Shown: positions 34,101 to 47,920 of the stretch, in pieces
Numbering within the stretch: position 1 is the first letter of the stretch
How the letters are laid out: every line of letters begins with the position of its first letter
Source of the DNA: Coccinella septempunctata
Taxonomy: Eukaryota; Arthropoda; Insecta; Coleoptera; Coccinellidae
Length of the DNA stretch: 64,000 nucleotides
NCBI RefSeq assembly: GCF_907165205.1
Contig: NC_058193.1
Location: 13,871,544-13,935,543, forward strand
Direction: 5' to 3'
Translations under genes and position numbers: made by a program
The notes under the pieces: model-generated
Seen by the model: the letters and a program-made list of their open reading frames with translations, nothing else
What the model was told of the DNA's origin: nothing
Databases searched by the model: none

Positions 34101-37100
34101 ATTCGGCAAAGTGTGATATCAATTCCTCGAAAACTGTTGGATCAATTCGAACCAAATCTTGAAATTTTACACAGTTTTCGAATTGAGATGCACATGTTGA
34201 ATTTCAGTTCGATAGTTCAAATAGGAATTGAGATTTTAGTGGTCAATTCGGCAAAGTATCATTTCAATTCCTGAGGAACCAGTGGATCAATTCGAACAAA
34301 ATCTTGAAACTGCACATAGTTTTCGAATTGAGATGCACATGTTGAATTTCAGTTCGATAGTTCAGATAGGAATTGAGATTTCAGTGGTCAATTCGGCAAA
34401 GTGTGATATCAATTCCTCGAAAACTGTTGGATCAATTCGAACCAAATCTTGAAATTTCACACAGCTTTCGAATTGAGATGCACATGTTGAATTTCAGTTC
34501 GATAGTTCAAATAGGAATTGAGATTTCAGTGGTCAATTCGGCAAAGTGTGATATCAATTCCTCGAAAACTGTTTGATCAATTCGAACCAAATCTTGAAAC
34601 TGCACATAGTTTTCGGATTGAGATGCACATGTTGAATTTCAGTTCGATAGTTCAGATAGGAATTGAGATTTCAGTGGACGATTCGACATAGTATCATTTG
34701 AATTCCTAAGGAACTTGGATCAATTCGACCCAAATCTCGAAACTGTACACAGTTTTCGAATTGAGATGCACATGTTGAATTTCAGTTCGATATTTCAGAT
34801 AGGAATTGAGATTTCGGTGGTCAATTCGGCAAAGTGTGATATCAATTCCTCGAAAACTGTTGGATCAATTCGAACCAAATCTTGAAATTTTACACAGTTT
34901 TCGAATTGAGATGCACATGTTGAAATTCAGTTCGATAGTTCTGATAGGAATTGGGATTTCAGTGGTCAATTCGGCAAAGTGTGATATCAATTCCTCGAAA
35001 ACTGTTGGATCAATTCGAACCAAATCTTGAAACTGCACATAGTTTTCGGATTGAGATTCACATGTTGAATTTCAGTTCGATAGTTCAGATAGGAATTGAG
35101 ATTTCAGTGGACGATTCGACATAGTATCATTTGAATTCCTAAGGAACTATTGGATCAATTCGACCCAAATCTCGAAACTGTACACAGTTTTCGAATTGAG
35201 ATGCACATGTTGAATTTCAGTTCGATATTTCAGATAGGAATTGAGATTTCAGTGGTCAATTCGGCAAAGTGTGATATCAATTCCTAGAAAACTGTTAGAT
35301 CAATTCGAACCAAATCTTGAAATTTTACACAGTTTTCGAATTGAGATGCACATGTTGAATTTCAGTTCGATAGTTCAGATAGGAATTGATATTTCAGTGG
35401 TCTATTCGGCGAAGTGTGATATCCATACCTCGAAAACTGTTGGATCAATTCGAACCAATTCTTGAAAGTGCACATAGTTTTCGGATTGAGATGCACTTGT
35501 TAAATTTCAGTTCGATAGTTCAGATAGGAATTGAGATTTCAGTGGTCTATTCGGCAAAGTGTGATATCCATACCTCAAAAACTGTTGGATCAATTCGAAC
35601 CAAATCTTGAAACTGCACATAGTTTTCGAAATGAGATGCACATGTTGAATTTCAGATCGATAGTTCTGATAGGAATGGAGATTTCAGTGGTCAATTCGGC
35701 AAAGTGTGATATCAAATCCTCGAAAACTGTCGGATCAATTCGAACCAAATCTTGAAATTTTACACAGTTTTCGAATTGAGATGCACATGTTGAATTTCAG
35801 TTCGATAGTTCAAATAGGAATTGAGATTTTAGTGGTCAATTCGGCAAAGTGTGATATCGAAAACTGTTGAATCAATTCGAACCAAATCTTGGAACTGCAC
35901 ATAGTTTTCGAATTGAGATACACATGTTGAATTTCAGTTCGATAGTTCTGATAGGAATTGAGATTTCAGTGGTCAATTCGGCAAAGTGTGATATCAATTC
36001 CTCGAAAACTGTTGGATCAATTCGAACCAAATCTTGAAATTTTACACAGTTTTCGAATTGAGATGCACATGTTGAATTTCAGTTCGATAGTTCAAATAGG
36101 AATTGAGATTTTAGTGGTCAATTCGGCAAAGTATCATTTCAATTCCTGAGGAACCAGTGGATCAATTCGAACAAAATCTTGAAACTGCACATAGTTTTCG
36201 AATTGAGATGCACATGTTGAATTTCAGTTCGATAGTTCAGATAGGAATTGAGATTTCAGTGGTCAATTCGGCAAAGTGTGATATCAATTCCTCGAAAACT
36301 GTTGGATCAATTCGAACCAAATCTTGAAATTTCACACAGCTTTCGAATTGAGATACACATGTTGAATTTCAGTTCGATAGTTCTGATAGGAATTGAGATT
36401 TCAGTGGTCAATTCGGCAAAGTGTGATATCAAATCCTCGAAAACTGTTGGATCAACTCGAACCAAATCTTGAAACTGCACATAGTTTTCGGATTGAGATT
36501 CACATGTTGAATTTCAGTTCGATAGTTCAGATAGGAATTGAGATTTCAGTGGTCAATTCGGCAAAGTGTGATATCAAATCCTCGAAAACTGTTGGATCAA
36601 TTCGAACCAAATCTTGAAACTGCACATAGTTTTCGAAATGAGATGCACATGTTGAATTTCAGATCGATAGTTCTGATAGGAATGGAGATTTCAGTGGTCA
36701 ATTCGGCAAAGTGTGATATCAAATCCTCGAAAACTGTTGGATCAATTCGAACCAAATCTTGAAACTGCACATAGTTTTCGAATTGAGATTCACATGTTGA
36801 ATTTCAGTTCGATAGTTCAGATAGGAATTGAGATTTCAGTGGTCAATTCGGCAAAGTGTGATATCAATTCCTCGAAAACTGTTGGATCAATTCGAACCAA
36901 ATCTTGAAACTGCACATAGTTTTCGGATTGAGATTCACATGTTGAATTTCAGTTCGATAGTTCAGATAGAATTGAGATTTCTGTGGTCAATTCGGCAAAG
37001 TGTGATAACAATTCCTCGAAAACTGTTGGATCAATTCGAACCAAATCTTGAAATTTTACACAGTTTTCGAATTGAGAGGCACATTTTGAATTTCAGTTCG

Positions 37101-37485
37101 ATAGTTCAAATGGGAATTGGGATTTTAGTGGTCAATTCGGCAAAGTGTGATATCAATTCCTCGAAAACTGTTGGATCAATTCGAACCAAATCTTGAAACT
37201 GCACATAGTTTTCGGATTGAGATGCACATGTTGAATTTCAGTTCGATAGTTCAGATAGGAATTGAGATTTCAGTGGACGATTCGACATAGTATCATTTGA
37301 ATTCCTAAGGAACTATTGGATCAATTCGACCCAAATCTCGAAACTGTACACAGTTTTCGAATTGAGATGCACATGTTGAATTTCAGTTCGATAGTTCAGA
37401 TAGGAATTGAGATTTCAGTGGTCAATTCGGCAAAGTAAGATATCAATTCCTCGAAAACTGTTGGATCAATTCGAATCAAATCTTG
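30360..37485 (+). repeat. Segmental duplication B, first copy (about 7.1 kb)
   Basis: Recurs at 56040-63310. The offset is 25,680 bp at first, 25,970 bp from about 31.6 kb, and 25,825 bp from about 35.2 kb. Shared rare variants include AGTTCGAAAGTTTAGATAGG (31615 and 57585), AAGGAACTTGGATC with a 2-bp loss (34710 and 60680), GATTTCGGTGG, ACTGTCGGATC and CGAATCAAATC. The match ends sharply at 37485/63310, where one copy continues AAATTTTAC and the other GAACTGCAC. Confidence 0.87.
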
Positions 37486-38899
37486 AAATTTTACACAGTT
37501 TTCGAATTGAGATGCACATGTTGAATTTCAGTTCGATAGTTCAGATAGGAATTGAGATTTCAGTGGTCAATTCGGCAAAGTGTGATATCAATTCCTCGAA
37601 AACAGTTGGATCAATTCGAACCAAATCTTGAAATTTTACACAGTTTTCGAATTGAGATGCACATGTTGAATTTCAGTTCGATAGTTCAGATAGGAATTCA
37701 GATTTCAGTGGTCAATTCGGCAAAGTGTGATATCAATTCCTCAAAAACTGTTGGACCAATTCGACCCAAATCTTGAAACTGCACATAGTTTTCGAATTGA
37801 GATGCACATGTTGAATTTCAGTTCGATGGTTCTGATAGGAATTGAGATTTCAGTGGTCGATTCGACAAAGTATCTTTTCAATTCCTGAGGAAGTAGTGGA
37901 TCAATTCAAACCAAATCTTGAAACTGCACATAGTTTTCGAATTGAGATGCACATGTTGAATTTCAGTTCGATAGTTCAGATAGGAATTGAGATTTCAGTG
38001 GTCAATTCGGCAAAGTGTGATATCAATTCCTCGAAAACTGTTGAATCAATTCGAACCAAATCTTGGAACTGCACATAGTTTTCGAATTGAGATGCACATG
38101 TTGAATTTCAGTTCGATAGTTCAGATAGGAATTGAGATTTCAGTGGTCAATTCGGCAAAGTGTGATATCAATTCCTCGAAAACTGTTGGATCAATTCGAA
38201 CCAAATCTTGAAATTTCACACAGTTTTCGAATTGAGATGCACATGTTGAATTTCAGTTCGATAGTTCAAATAGGAATTGAGATTTCAGTGGTCAATTCGG
38301 CAAAGTGTGATATCAATTCCTCGAAAACTGTTGAATCAAATTGAACCAAATATTGAAACTGCACATAGTTTTCGGATTGAGATGCACATGTTGAATTTCA
38401 GTTCGATAGTTCAGATAGGAATTGAGATTTCAGTGGACGATTCGACATAGTATCATTTGAATTCCTAAGGAACTATTGTATCAATTCGACCCAAATCTCG
38501 AAACTGTACACAGTTTTCGAATTGAGATGCACATGTTGAATTTCAGTTCGATATTTCAGATAGGAATTGAGATTTCAGTGGTCAATTCGGCAAAGTGTGA
38601 TATCAATTCCTCGAAAACTGTTGGATCAATTCGAACCAAATCTTGAAATTTTACACAGTTTTCGAATTGAGATGCACTTGTTGAATTTCAGTTCGATAGT
38701 TCTGATAGGAATTGAGATTTCAGTGGTCTATTCGGCGAAATGTGATATCCATACCTCAAAAACTGTTGGATCAATTCGAACCAAATCTTGAAACTGCACA
38801 TAGTTTTCAAAATGAGATGCACATGTTGAATTTCAGATCGATAGTTCTGATAGGAATGGAGATTTCAGTGGTCAATTCGGCAAAGTGTGATATCAAATC
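36751..38899 (+). repeat. Segmental duplication C, second copy
   Basis: Partner of 11252-13400. It overlaps the end of duplication B near 36.75-37.49 kb, so this zone is a mosaic of several copying events. Private changes include CACATTTTGAATTTC at about 37081 and CGATGGTTCTG at about 37825. Confidence 0.8.
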
Positions 38900-39173
38900 C
38901 TCGAAAACTGTTGGATCAATTCGAACCAAATCTTGAAACTGCACATAGTTTTCGAAATGTGATGCACATGTTGAATTTCAGATCGATAGTTCTGATAGTA
39001 ATGGAGATTTCAGTAGTCGAGTCGACAAAATATCATTTCAATTCCTAAGGAACTATTGGATCAATTCGAACCAAATCTTGAAACTGCACATAGTTTTCGA
39101 ATTGAGATGCACATGTTGAATTTCAGTTCGATAGTTCTGATAGGAATTGGGATTTCAGTGGTCAATTCGGCAA

Positions 39174-40214
39174 AGTGTGATATCAATTCCTCGAAAACTG
39201 TTGGATCAATTCGAACCAAATCTTGAAACTGCACATAGTTTTCGGATTGAGATTCACATGTTTAATTTCAGTTCGATAGTTCAGATAGGAATTGAGATTT
39301 CAGTGGTCAATTCGGCAAAGTGTGATATCAATTCCTCGAAAACTGTTGGATCAATTCGAACCAAAGCTTGAAATTTTACACAGTTTTCGAATTGAGATGC
39401 ACATGTTGAATTTCAGTTCGATAGTTCAGATAGGAATTGAGATTTCAGTGGTCAATTCGGCAAAGTGTGATATCAATTCCTCGAAAACTGTTGGATCAAT
39501 TCGAACCAACTCTTGAAACTGCACATAGTTTTCGGATTGAGATGCACTTGTTGAATTTCAGTTCGATAGTTCAGATATGAATTGAGATTTCAGTGGTCAA
39601 TTCGGCAAAGTGTGATATCAAATCCTCGAAAACTGTTGGATCAATTCGAACCAAATCTTGAAACTGCACATAGTTTTCGAATTGAGATTCACATGTTGAA
39701 TTTCAGTTCGATAGTTCAGATAGGAATTGAGATTTCAGTGGTCAATTCGGCAAAGTGTGATATCAAATCCTCGAAAACTGTTGGATCAATTCGAACCAAA
39801 TCTTGACACTGCACATAGTTTTCGGATTGAGATTCACATGTTGAATTTCAGTTCGATAGTTCAGATAGAATTGAGATTTCAGTGGTCAATTCGGCAAAGT
39901 GTGATATCAATTCCTCGAAAACTGTTGGATCAATTCGAACCAAATCTTGGAAATGCACATAGTTTTCGAATTGAGATGCACATGTTGAATTTCAGTTCGA
40001 TAGTTCTGATAGGAATTGAGATTTCAGTGGTCAATTCGGCAAAGTGTGATAACAATTCCTCGAATACTGTTGGATCAATTCGAACCAAATCTTGAAATTT
40101 TACACAGTTTTCGAATTGAGATGCACATGTTGAATTTCAGTTCGATAGTTCAAATGGGAATTGAGCTTTTAGTGGTCAATTCGGCAAAGTGTGATATCAA
40201 TTCCTCGAAAACTG
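39174..40214 (+). repeat. Segmental duplication D, second copy
   Basis: Partner of 14400-15440. It differs by scattered single bases, such as CTTGACACTG at about 39803, CTTGGAAATG and TCGAATACTG. Confidence 0.75.
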
Positions 40215-42867
40215 TTGGATCAATTCGAACCAAATCTTGAAATTTTACACAGTTTTCGAATTGAGATGCACATGTTGAAATTTAGTTCGATAGTTCAGAT
40301 AGGAATTGAGATTTCAGTGGTCAATTCGGCAAAGTGTAATATCAATTCCTCGAAAACTCTTATATCAATTCGAACCAAATCTTGAAAGTGCACATAGTTT
40401 TCGGATTGAGATGCACTTGTTGAATTTCAGTTCGATAGTTCAGATAGGAATTGAGATTTCAGTGGTCTATTCGGCGAAGTGTGATATCCATACCTCAAAA
40501 ACTGTTGGATCAATTCGAACCAAATCTTGAAACTGCACATAGTTTTCGAAATGAGATGCACATGTTGAATTTCAGATCGATAGTTCTGATAGGAATGGAG
40601 ATTTCAGTGGTCAATTCGGCAAAGTGTGATATCAAATCCTCGAAAACTGTTGGATCAATTCGAACCAAATCTTGAAACTGCACATAGTTTTCGAAATGTG
40701 AGGCACATGTTGAATTTCAGATCGATAGTTCTGATAGGAATGGAGATTTCAGTAGTCGAGTCGACAAAATATCATTTCAATTCCTAAGGAACTATTGGAT
40801 CAATTCGAACCAAATCTTGAAACTGCACATAGTTTTCGAATTGAGATGCACATGTTGAATTTCAGTTCGATAGTTCTGATAGGAATTGGGATTTCAGTGG
40901 TCAATTCGGCAAAGTGTGATATCAATTCCTCGAAAACTGTTATATCAATTCGAACCAAATCTTGAAACTGCACATACTTTTCGGATTGAGATTCACATGT
41001 TGAATTTCAGTTCGATAGTTCAGATAGGAATTGAGATTTCAGTGGTCTATTCGGCAAAGTGTGATATCCATACCTCAAAAACTGTTGGATCAATTCGAAC
41101 CAAATCTTGAAACTGCACATAGTTTTCGAAATGAGATGCACATGTTGAATTTCAGATCGATAGTTCTGATAGGAATGGAGATTTCAGTGGTCAATTCGGC
41201 AAAGTGTGATATCAAATCCTCGAAAACTGTTGGATCAATTCGAACCAAATCTTGAAACTGCACATAGTTTTCGAAATGTGAGGCACATGTTGAATTTCAG
41301 ATCGATAGTTCTGATAGGAATGGAGATTTCAGTAGTCGAGTCGACAAAATATCATTTCAATTCCTAAGGAACTATTGGATCAATTCGAACCAAATCTTGA
41401 AACTGCACATAGTTTTCGAATTGAGATGCACATGTTGAATTTCAGTTCGATAGTTCTGATAGGAATTGGGATTTCAGTGGTCAATTCGGCAAAGTGTGAT
41501 ATCAATTCCTCGAAAACTGTTGGATCAATTCGAACCAAATCTTGAAAGTGCACATAGTTTTCGGATTGAGATGCACTTGTTAAATTTCAGTTCGATAGTT
41601 CAGATAGGAATTGAGATTTCAGTGGTCTATTCGGCAAAGTGTGATATCCATACCTCAAAAACTGTTGGATCAATTCGAACCAAATCTTGAAACTGCACAT
41701 AGTTTTCGAAATGAGATGCACATGTTGAATTTCAGATCGATAGTTCTGATAGGAATGGAGATTTCAGTGGTCAATTCGGCAAAGTGTGATATCAAATCCT
41801 CGAAAACTGTTGGATCAATTCGAACCAAATCTTGAAACTGCACATAGTTTTCGAATTGAGATTCACATGTTGAATTTCAGTTCGATAGTTCAGATAGGAA
41901 TTGAGATTTCAGTGGTCAATTCGGCAAAGTGTGATAACAATTCCTCGAAAACTGTTGGATCAATTCGAACCAAATCTTGAAATTTTACACAGTTTTCGAA
42001 TTGAGATGCACATGTTGAATTTCAGTTCGATAGTTCAAATAGGAATTGAGATTTTAGTGGTCAATTCGGCAAAGTGTGATATCAATTCCTCGAAAACTGT
42101 TGGATCAATTCGAACCAAATCTTGAAACTGCACATAGTTTTCGAAATGAGATGCACATGTTGAATTTCAGTTCGATAGTTCAGATAGGAATTGAGATTTC
42201 AGTGGTCAATTCGGCAAAGTGTGATAACAATTCCTCGAAAACTGTTGGATCAATTCGAACCAAATCTTGAAATTTTACACAGTTTTCGAATTGAGATGCA
42301 CGTGTTGAATTTCAGTTCGATAGTTCAAATAGGAATTGAGATTTTAGTGGTCAATTCGGCAAAGTGTGATATCGAAAACTGTTGAATCAATTCGAACCAA
42401 ATCTTGGAACTGCACATAGTTTTCGAATTGAGATACAAATGTTGAATTTCAGTTCGATAGTTCTGATAGGAATTGAGATTTCAGTGGTCAATTCGAGAAA
42501 GTGTGATATCAATTCCTCGAAAACTGTTGGATCAATTCGAACCAAATCTTGAAATTTTACACAGTTTTCGAATTGAGATGCACATGTTGAATTTCAGTTC
42601 GATAGTTCAAATAGGCATTGAGATTTTAGTGGTCAATTCGGCAAAGTATCATTTCAATTCCTGAGGAACCAGTGGATCAATTCGAACAAAATCTTGAAAC
42701 TGCACATAGTTTTCGAATTGAGATGCACATGTTGAATTTCAGTTCGATAGTTCAGATAGGAATTGAGATTTCAGTGGTCAATTCGGCAAAGTGTGATATC
42801 AATTCCTCGAAAACTGTTGGATCAATTCGAACCAAATCTTGAAATTTCACACAGCTTTCGAATTGAG

Positions 42868-45800
42868 ATGCACATGTTGAATTTCAGTTCGATAGTTCAA
42901 ATAGGAATTGAGATTTCAGTGGTCAATTCGGCAAAGTGTGATATCAATTCCTCGAAAACTGTTGGATCAATTCGAACCAAATCTTGAAACTGCACATAGT
43001 TTTCGGATTGAGATGCACATGTTGAATTTCAGTTCGATAGTTCAGATAGGAATTGAGATTTCAGTGGACGATTCGACATATTATCATTTGAATTCCTAAG
43101 GAACTATTGGATCAATTCGACCCAAATCTCGAAACTGTACACAGTTTTCGAATTGAGATGCACATGTTGAATTTCAGTTCGATAGTTCAGATAGGAATTG
43201 AGATTTCAGTGGTCAATTCGGCAAAGTAAGATATCAATTCCTCGAAAACTCTTGGATCAATTCGAACCAAATCTTGAAAGTGCACATAGTTTTCGGATTG
43301 AGATGCACTTGTTGAATTTCAGTTCGATAGTTCAGATAGGAATTGAGATTTCAGTGGTCAATTCGGCAAAGTGTGATATCAATTCCTCGAAAACAGTTGG
43401 ATCAATTCGAACCAAATCTTGAAATTTTACACAGTTTACGAATTGAGATGCACATGTTGAATTTCAGTTCGATAGTTCAGATAGGAATTCAGAATTCAGT
43501 GGTCAATTCGGCAAAGTGTGATATCCATTCCTCAAAAACTGTTGGACCAATTCGACCCAAATCTTGAAACTGCACATAGTTTTCGAATTGAGATGCACAT
43601 GTTGAATTTCAGTTCGATAGTTCTGATAGGAATTGAGATTTCAGTGGTCGATTCGAAAAAGTATCTTTTCAATTCCTGAGGAAGTAGTGGATCAATTCAA
43701 ACCAAATCTTGAAACTGCACATAAATTTCGAATTGAGATGCACATGTTGAATTTCAGTTCGATAGTTCAGATAGGAATTGAGATTTCAGTGGTCAATTCG
43801 GCAAAGTGTGATATCAATTCCTCGAAAACTGTTGGATCAATTCGAACCAAATCTTGGAACTGCACATAGTTTTCGAATTGAGATGCACATGTTGAATTTC
43901 AGTTCGATAGTTCTGATAGGAATTGAGATTTCAGTGGTCAATTCGGCAAAGTGTGATATCAATTCCTCGAAAACTGTTGTTTTCAGTTCGATAGTTCAGA
44001 TAGGAATTGAGATTTCAGTGGTCTATTCGGCAAAGTGTGATATCCATACCTCAAAAACTGTTGGATCAATTCGAACCAAATCTTGAAACTGCACATAGTT
44101 TTCGAAATGAGATGCACATGTTGAATTTCAGATCGATAGTTCTGATAGGAATGGAGATTTCAGTGGTCAATTCGGCAAAGTGTGATATCAAATCCTCGAA
44201 AACTGTTGGATCAATTCGAACCAAATCTTGAAACTGCACATAGTTTTCGAATTGAGATTCACATGTTGAATTTCAGTTCGATAGTTCAGATAGGAATTGA
44301 GATTTCAGTGGTCAATTCGGCAAAGTGTGATATCAAATCCTCGAAAACTGTTGGATCAATTCGAACCAAATCTTGAAACTGCACATAGTTTTCGAAATGA
44401 GATGCACATGTTGAATTTCAGTTCGATAGTTCAGATAGGAATTGGGATTTCAGTGGTCAATTCGGCAAAGTGTGATATCAATTCCTCGAAAACGGTTGGA
44501 TCAATTCGAACCAAATCTTGGAACTGCACATAGTTTTCGAATTGAGATGCACATGTTGAATTTCAGTTCGATAGTTCTGATAGGAATTGAGATTTCAGTG
44601 GTCAATTCGGCAAAGTGTGATAACAATTCCTCGAAAACTGTTGGATCAATTCGAACCAAATCTTGAAATTTTACACAGTTTTCGAATTGAGATGCACATG
44701 TTGAATTTCAGTTCGATAGTTCAAATAGGAATTGAGATTTCAGTGGTCAATTCGGCAAAGTGTGATATCAATTCCTCGAAAACTGTTGGATCAATTCGAA
44801 CCAAATCTTGAAACTGCACATAGTTTTCGGATTGAGATGCACATGTTGAATTTCAGTTCGATAGTTCAGATAGGAATTGAGATTTCAGTGGACGATTCGA
44901 CATAGTATCATTTGAATTCCTAAGGAACTATTGGATCAATTCGACCCAAATCTCGAAACTGTACACAGTTTTCGAATTGAGATGCACATGTTGAATTTCA
45001 GTTCGATAGTTCAGATAGGAATTGAGATTTCAGTGGTCAATTCGGCAAAGTAAGATATCAATTCCTCGAAAACTCTTGGATCAATTCGAACCAAATCTTG
45101 AAAGTGCACATAGTTTTCGGATTGAGATGCACTTGTTGAATTTCAGTTCGATAGTTCAGATAGGAATTGAGATTTCAGTGGTCAATTCGGCAAAGTGTGA
45201 TATCAATTCCTCGAAAACAGTTGGATCAATTCGAACCAAATCTTGAAATTTTACACAGTTTACGAATTGAGATGCACATGTTGAATTTCAGTTCGATAGT
45301 TCAGATAGGAATTCAGAATTCAGTGGTCAATTCGGCAAAGTGTGATATCCATTCCTCAAAAACTGTTGGACCAATTCGACCCAAATCTTGAAACTGCACA
45401 TAGTTTTCGAATTGAGATGCACATGTTGAATTTCAGTTCGATAGTTCTGATAGGAATTGAGATTTCAGTGGTCGATTCGAAAAAGTATCTTTTCAATTCC
45501 TGAGGAAGTAGTGGATCAATTCAAACCAAATCTTGAAACTGCACATAAATTTCGAATTGAGATGCACATGTTGAATTTCAGTTCGATAGTTCAGATAGGA
45601 ATTGAGATTTCAGTGGTCAATTCGGCAAAGTGTGATATCAATTCCTCGAAAACTGTTGGATCAATTCGAACCAAATCTTGGAACTGCACATAGTTTTCGA
45701 ATTGAGATGCACATGTTGAATTTCAGTTCGATAGTTCAGATAGGAATTGAGATTTCAGTGGTCAATTCGGCAAAGTGTGATATCAATTCCTCGAAAACTG

Positions 45801-46515
45801 TTGTTTTCAGTTCGATAGTTCAGATAGGAATTGAGATTTCAGTGGTCTATTCGGCAAAGTGTGATATCCATACCTCAAAAACTGTTGGATCAATTCGAAC
45901 CAAATCTTGAAACTGCACATAGTTTTCGAAATAAGATGCACATGTTGAATTTCAGATCGATAGTTCTGATAGGAATGGAGATTTCAGTGGTCAATTCGGC
46001 AAAGTGTGATATCAAATCCTCGAAAACTGTTGGATCAATTCGAACCAAATCTTGAAACTGCACATAGTTTTCGAATTGAGATTCACATGTTGAATTTCAG
46101 TTCGATAGTTCAGATAGGAATTGAGATTTCAGTGGTCAATTCGGCAAAGTGTGATATCAAATCCTCGAAAACTGTTGGATCAATTCGAACCAAATCTTGA
46201 AACTGCACATAGTTTTCGAAATGAGATGCACATGTTGAATTTCAGTTCGATAGTTCAGATAGGAATTGGGATTTCAGTGGTCAATTCGGCAAAGTGTGAT
46301 ATCAATTCCTCGAAAACGGTTGGATCAATTCGAACCAAATCTTGGAACTGCACATAGTTTTCGAATTGAGATGCACATGTTGAATTTCAGTTCGATAGTT
46401 CTGATAGGAATTGAGATTTCAGTGGTCAATTCGGCAAAGTGTGATAACAATTCCTCGAAAACTGTTGGATCAATTCGAACCAAATCTTGAAATTTTACAC
46501 AGTTTTCGAATTGAG
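42868..46515 (+). repeat. 1,824-bp higher-order repeat, second tandem pair (copies 6 and 7)
   Basis: This pair corresponds base position for base position to the pair at 21370-25017, shifted by 21,498 bp. Truncated monomers are at about 43979 and 45803. Even the singular variants CGAAATAAGATG (24431 and 45930) and TCAAAGAGGAATTG (25047 and 46545) are matched, so the whole pair was copied as one block. Confidence 0.88.
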
Positions 46516-47767
46516 ATGCACATGTTGAATTTCAGTTCGATAGTTCAAAGAGGAATTGAGATTTTAGTGGTCAATTCGGCAAAGTGTGATATCAATTCCT
46601 CGAAAACTGTTGGATCAATTCGAACCAAATCTTGAAACTGCACATAGTTTTCGGATTGAGATGCACATGTTGAATTTCAGTTCGATAGTTTAGATAGGAA
46701 TTGAGATTTCAGTGGACGATTCGACATAGTATCATTCGAATTCCTAAGGAACTATTGGATCAATTCGACCCAAATCTCGAAACTGTACACAGTTTTCGAA
46801 TTGAGGTGCACATGTTGAATTTCAGTTCGATAGTTCAGATAGGAATTGAGATTTCAGTGGTCAATTCGGCAAAGTGTGATATCAATTCCTCGAAAACTGT
46901 TGGATCAATTCGAACCAAATCTTGGAACTGCACATAGTTTTCGAATTGAGATGCACATGTTGAATTTCAGTTCGATAGTTCTGATGGGAATTGAGATTTC
47001 AGTGGTCAATTCGGCAAAGTGTGATATCGATTCCTCGAAAACTGTTGGATCAATTCGAACCAAATCTTGAAATTTCACACAGTTTTCGAATTGAGATGCA
47101 CATGTTGAATTTCAGTTCGATAGTTCAGATAGGAATTGAGATTTCAGTGGTCAATTCGGCAAAGTGTGATATCAATTCCTCGAAAACTGTTGGATCAAAT
47201 TGAACCAAATATTGAAACTGCACATAGTTTTCGGATTGAGATGCACATGTTGAATTTCAGTTCGATAGTTCAGATAGGAATTGAGATTTCAGTGGACGAT
47301 TCGACATAGTATCATTTGAATTCCTAAGGAACTATTGGATCAATTCGACCCAAATCTCGAAACTGTACACAGTTTTCGAATTGAGATGCACATGTTGAAT
47401 TTCAGTTCGATATTTCAGATAGGAATTGAGATTTCAGTGGTCAATTCGGCAAAGTGTGATATCAATTCCTCGAAAACTGTTGGATCAATTCGAACCAAAT
47501 CTTGAAATTTTACACAGTTTTCGAATTGAGATGCACATGTTGAAATTCAGTTCGATAGTTCAGATAGGAATTGAGATTTCAGTGGTCAATTCGGCAAAGT
47601 GTAATATCAATTCCTCGAAAACTCTTGGATCAATCCGAACCAAATCTTGAAAGTGCACATAGTTTTCGGATTGAGATGCACTTGTTGAATTTCAGATCGA
47701 TAGTTCTGATAGGAATGGAGATTTCAGTAGTCGAGTCGACAAAATATCATTTCAATTCCTAAGGAAC

Positions 47768-47920
47768 TATTGGATCACATGCACATGTTGAAATTCAGTT
47801 CGATAGTTCAGATAGGAATTGAGATTTCAGTGGTCAATTCGGCAAAGTGTAATATCAATTCCTCGAAAACTGTTGGATCAATTCGAACCAAATCTTGAAA
47901 CTGCACATAGTATCATTTGA
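47768..47920. other. Doubly truncated monomers, second copy
   Basis: The same two joins as at 26.13-26.27 kb, carried by segmental duplication A. Between the joins this copy reads AACTGTTGG where the other reads AACTCTTGG. Confidence 0.87.
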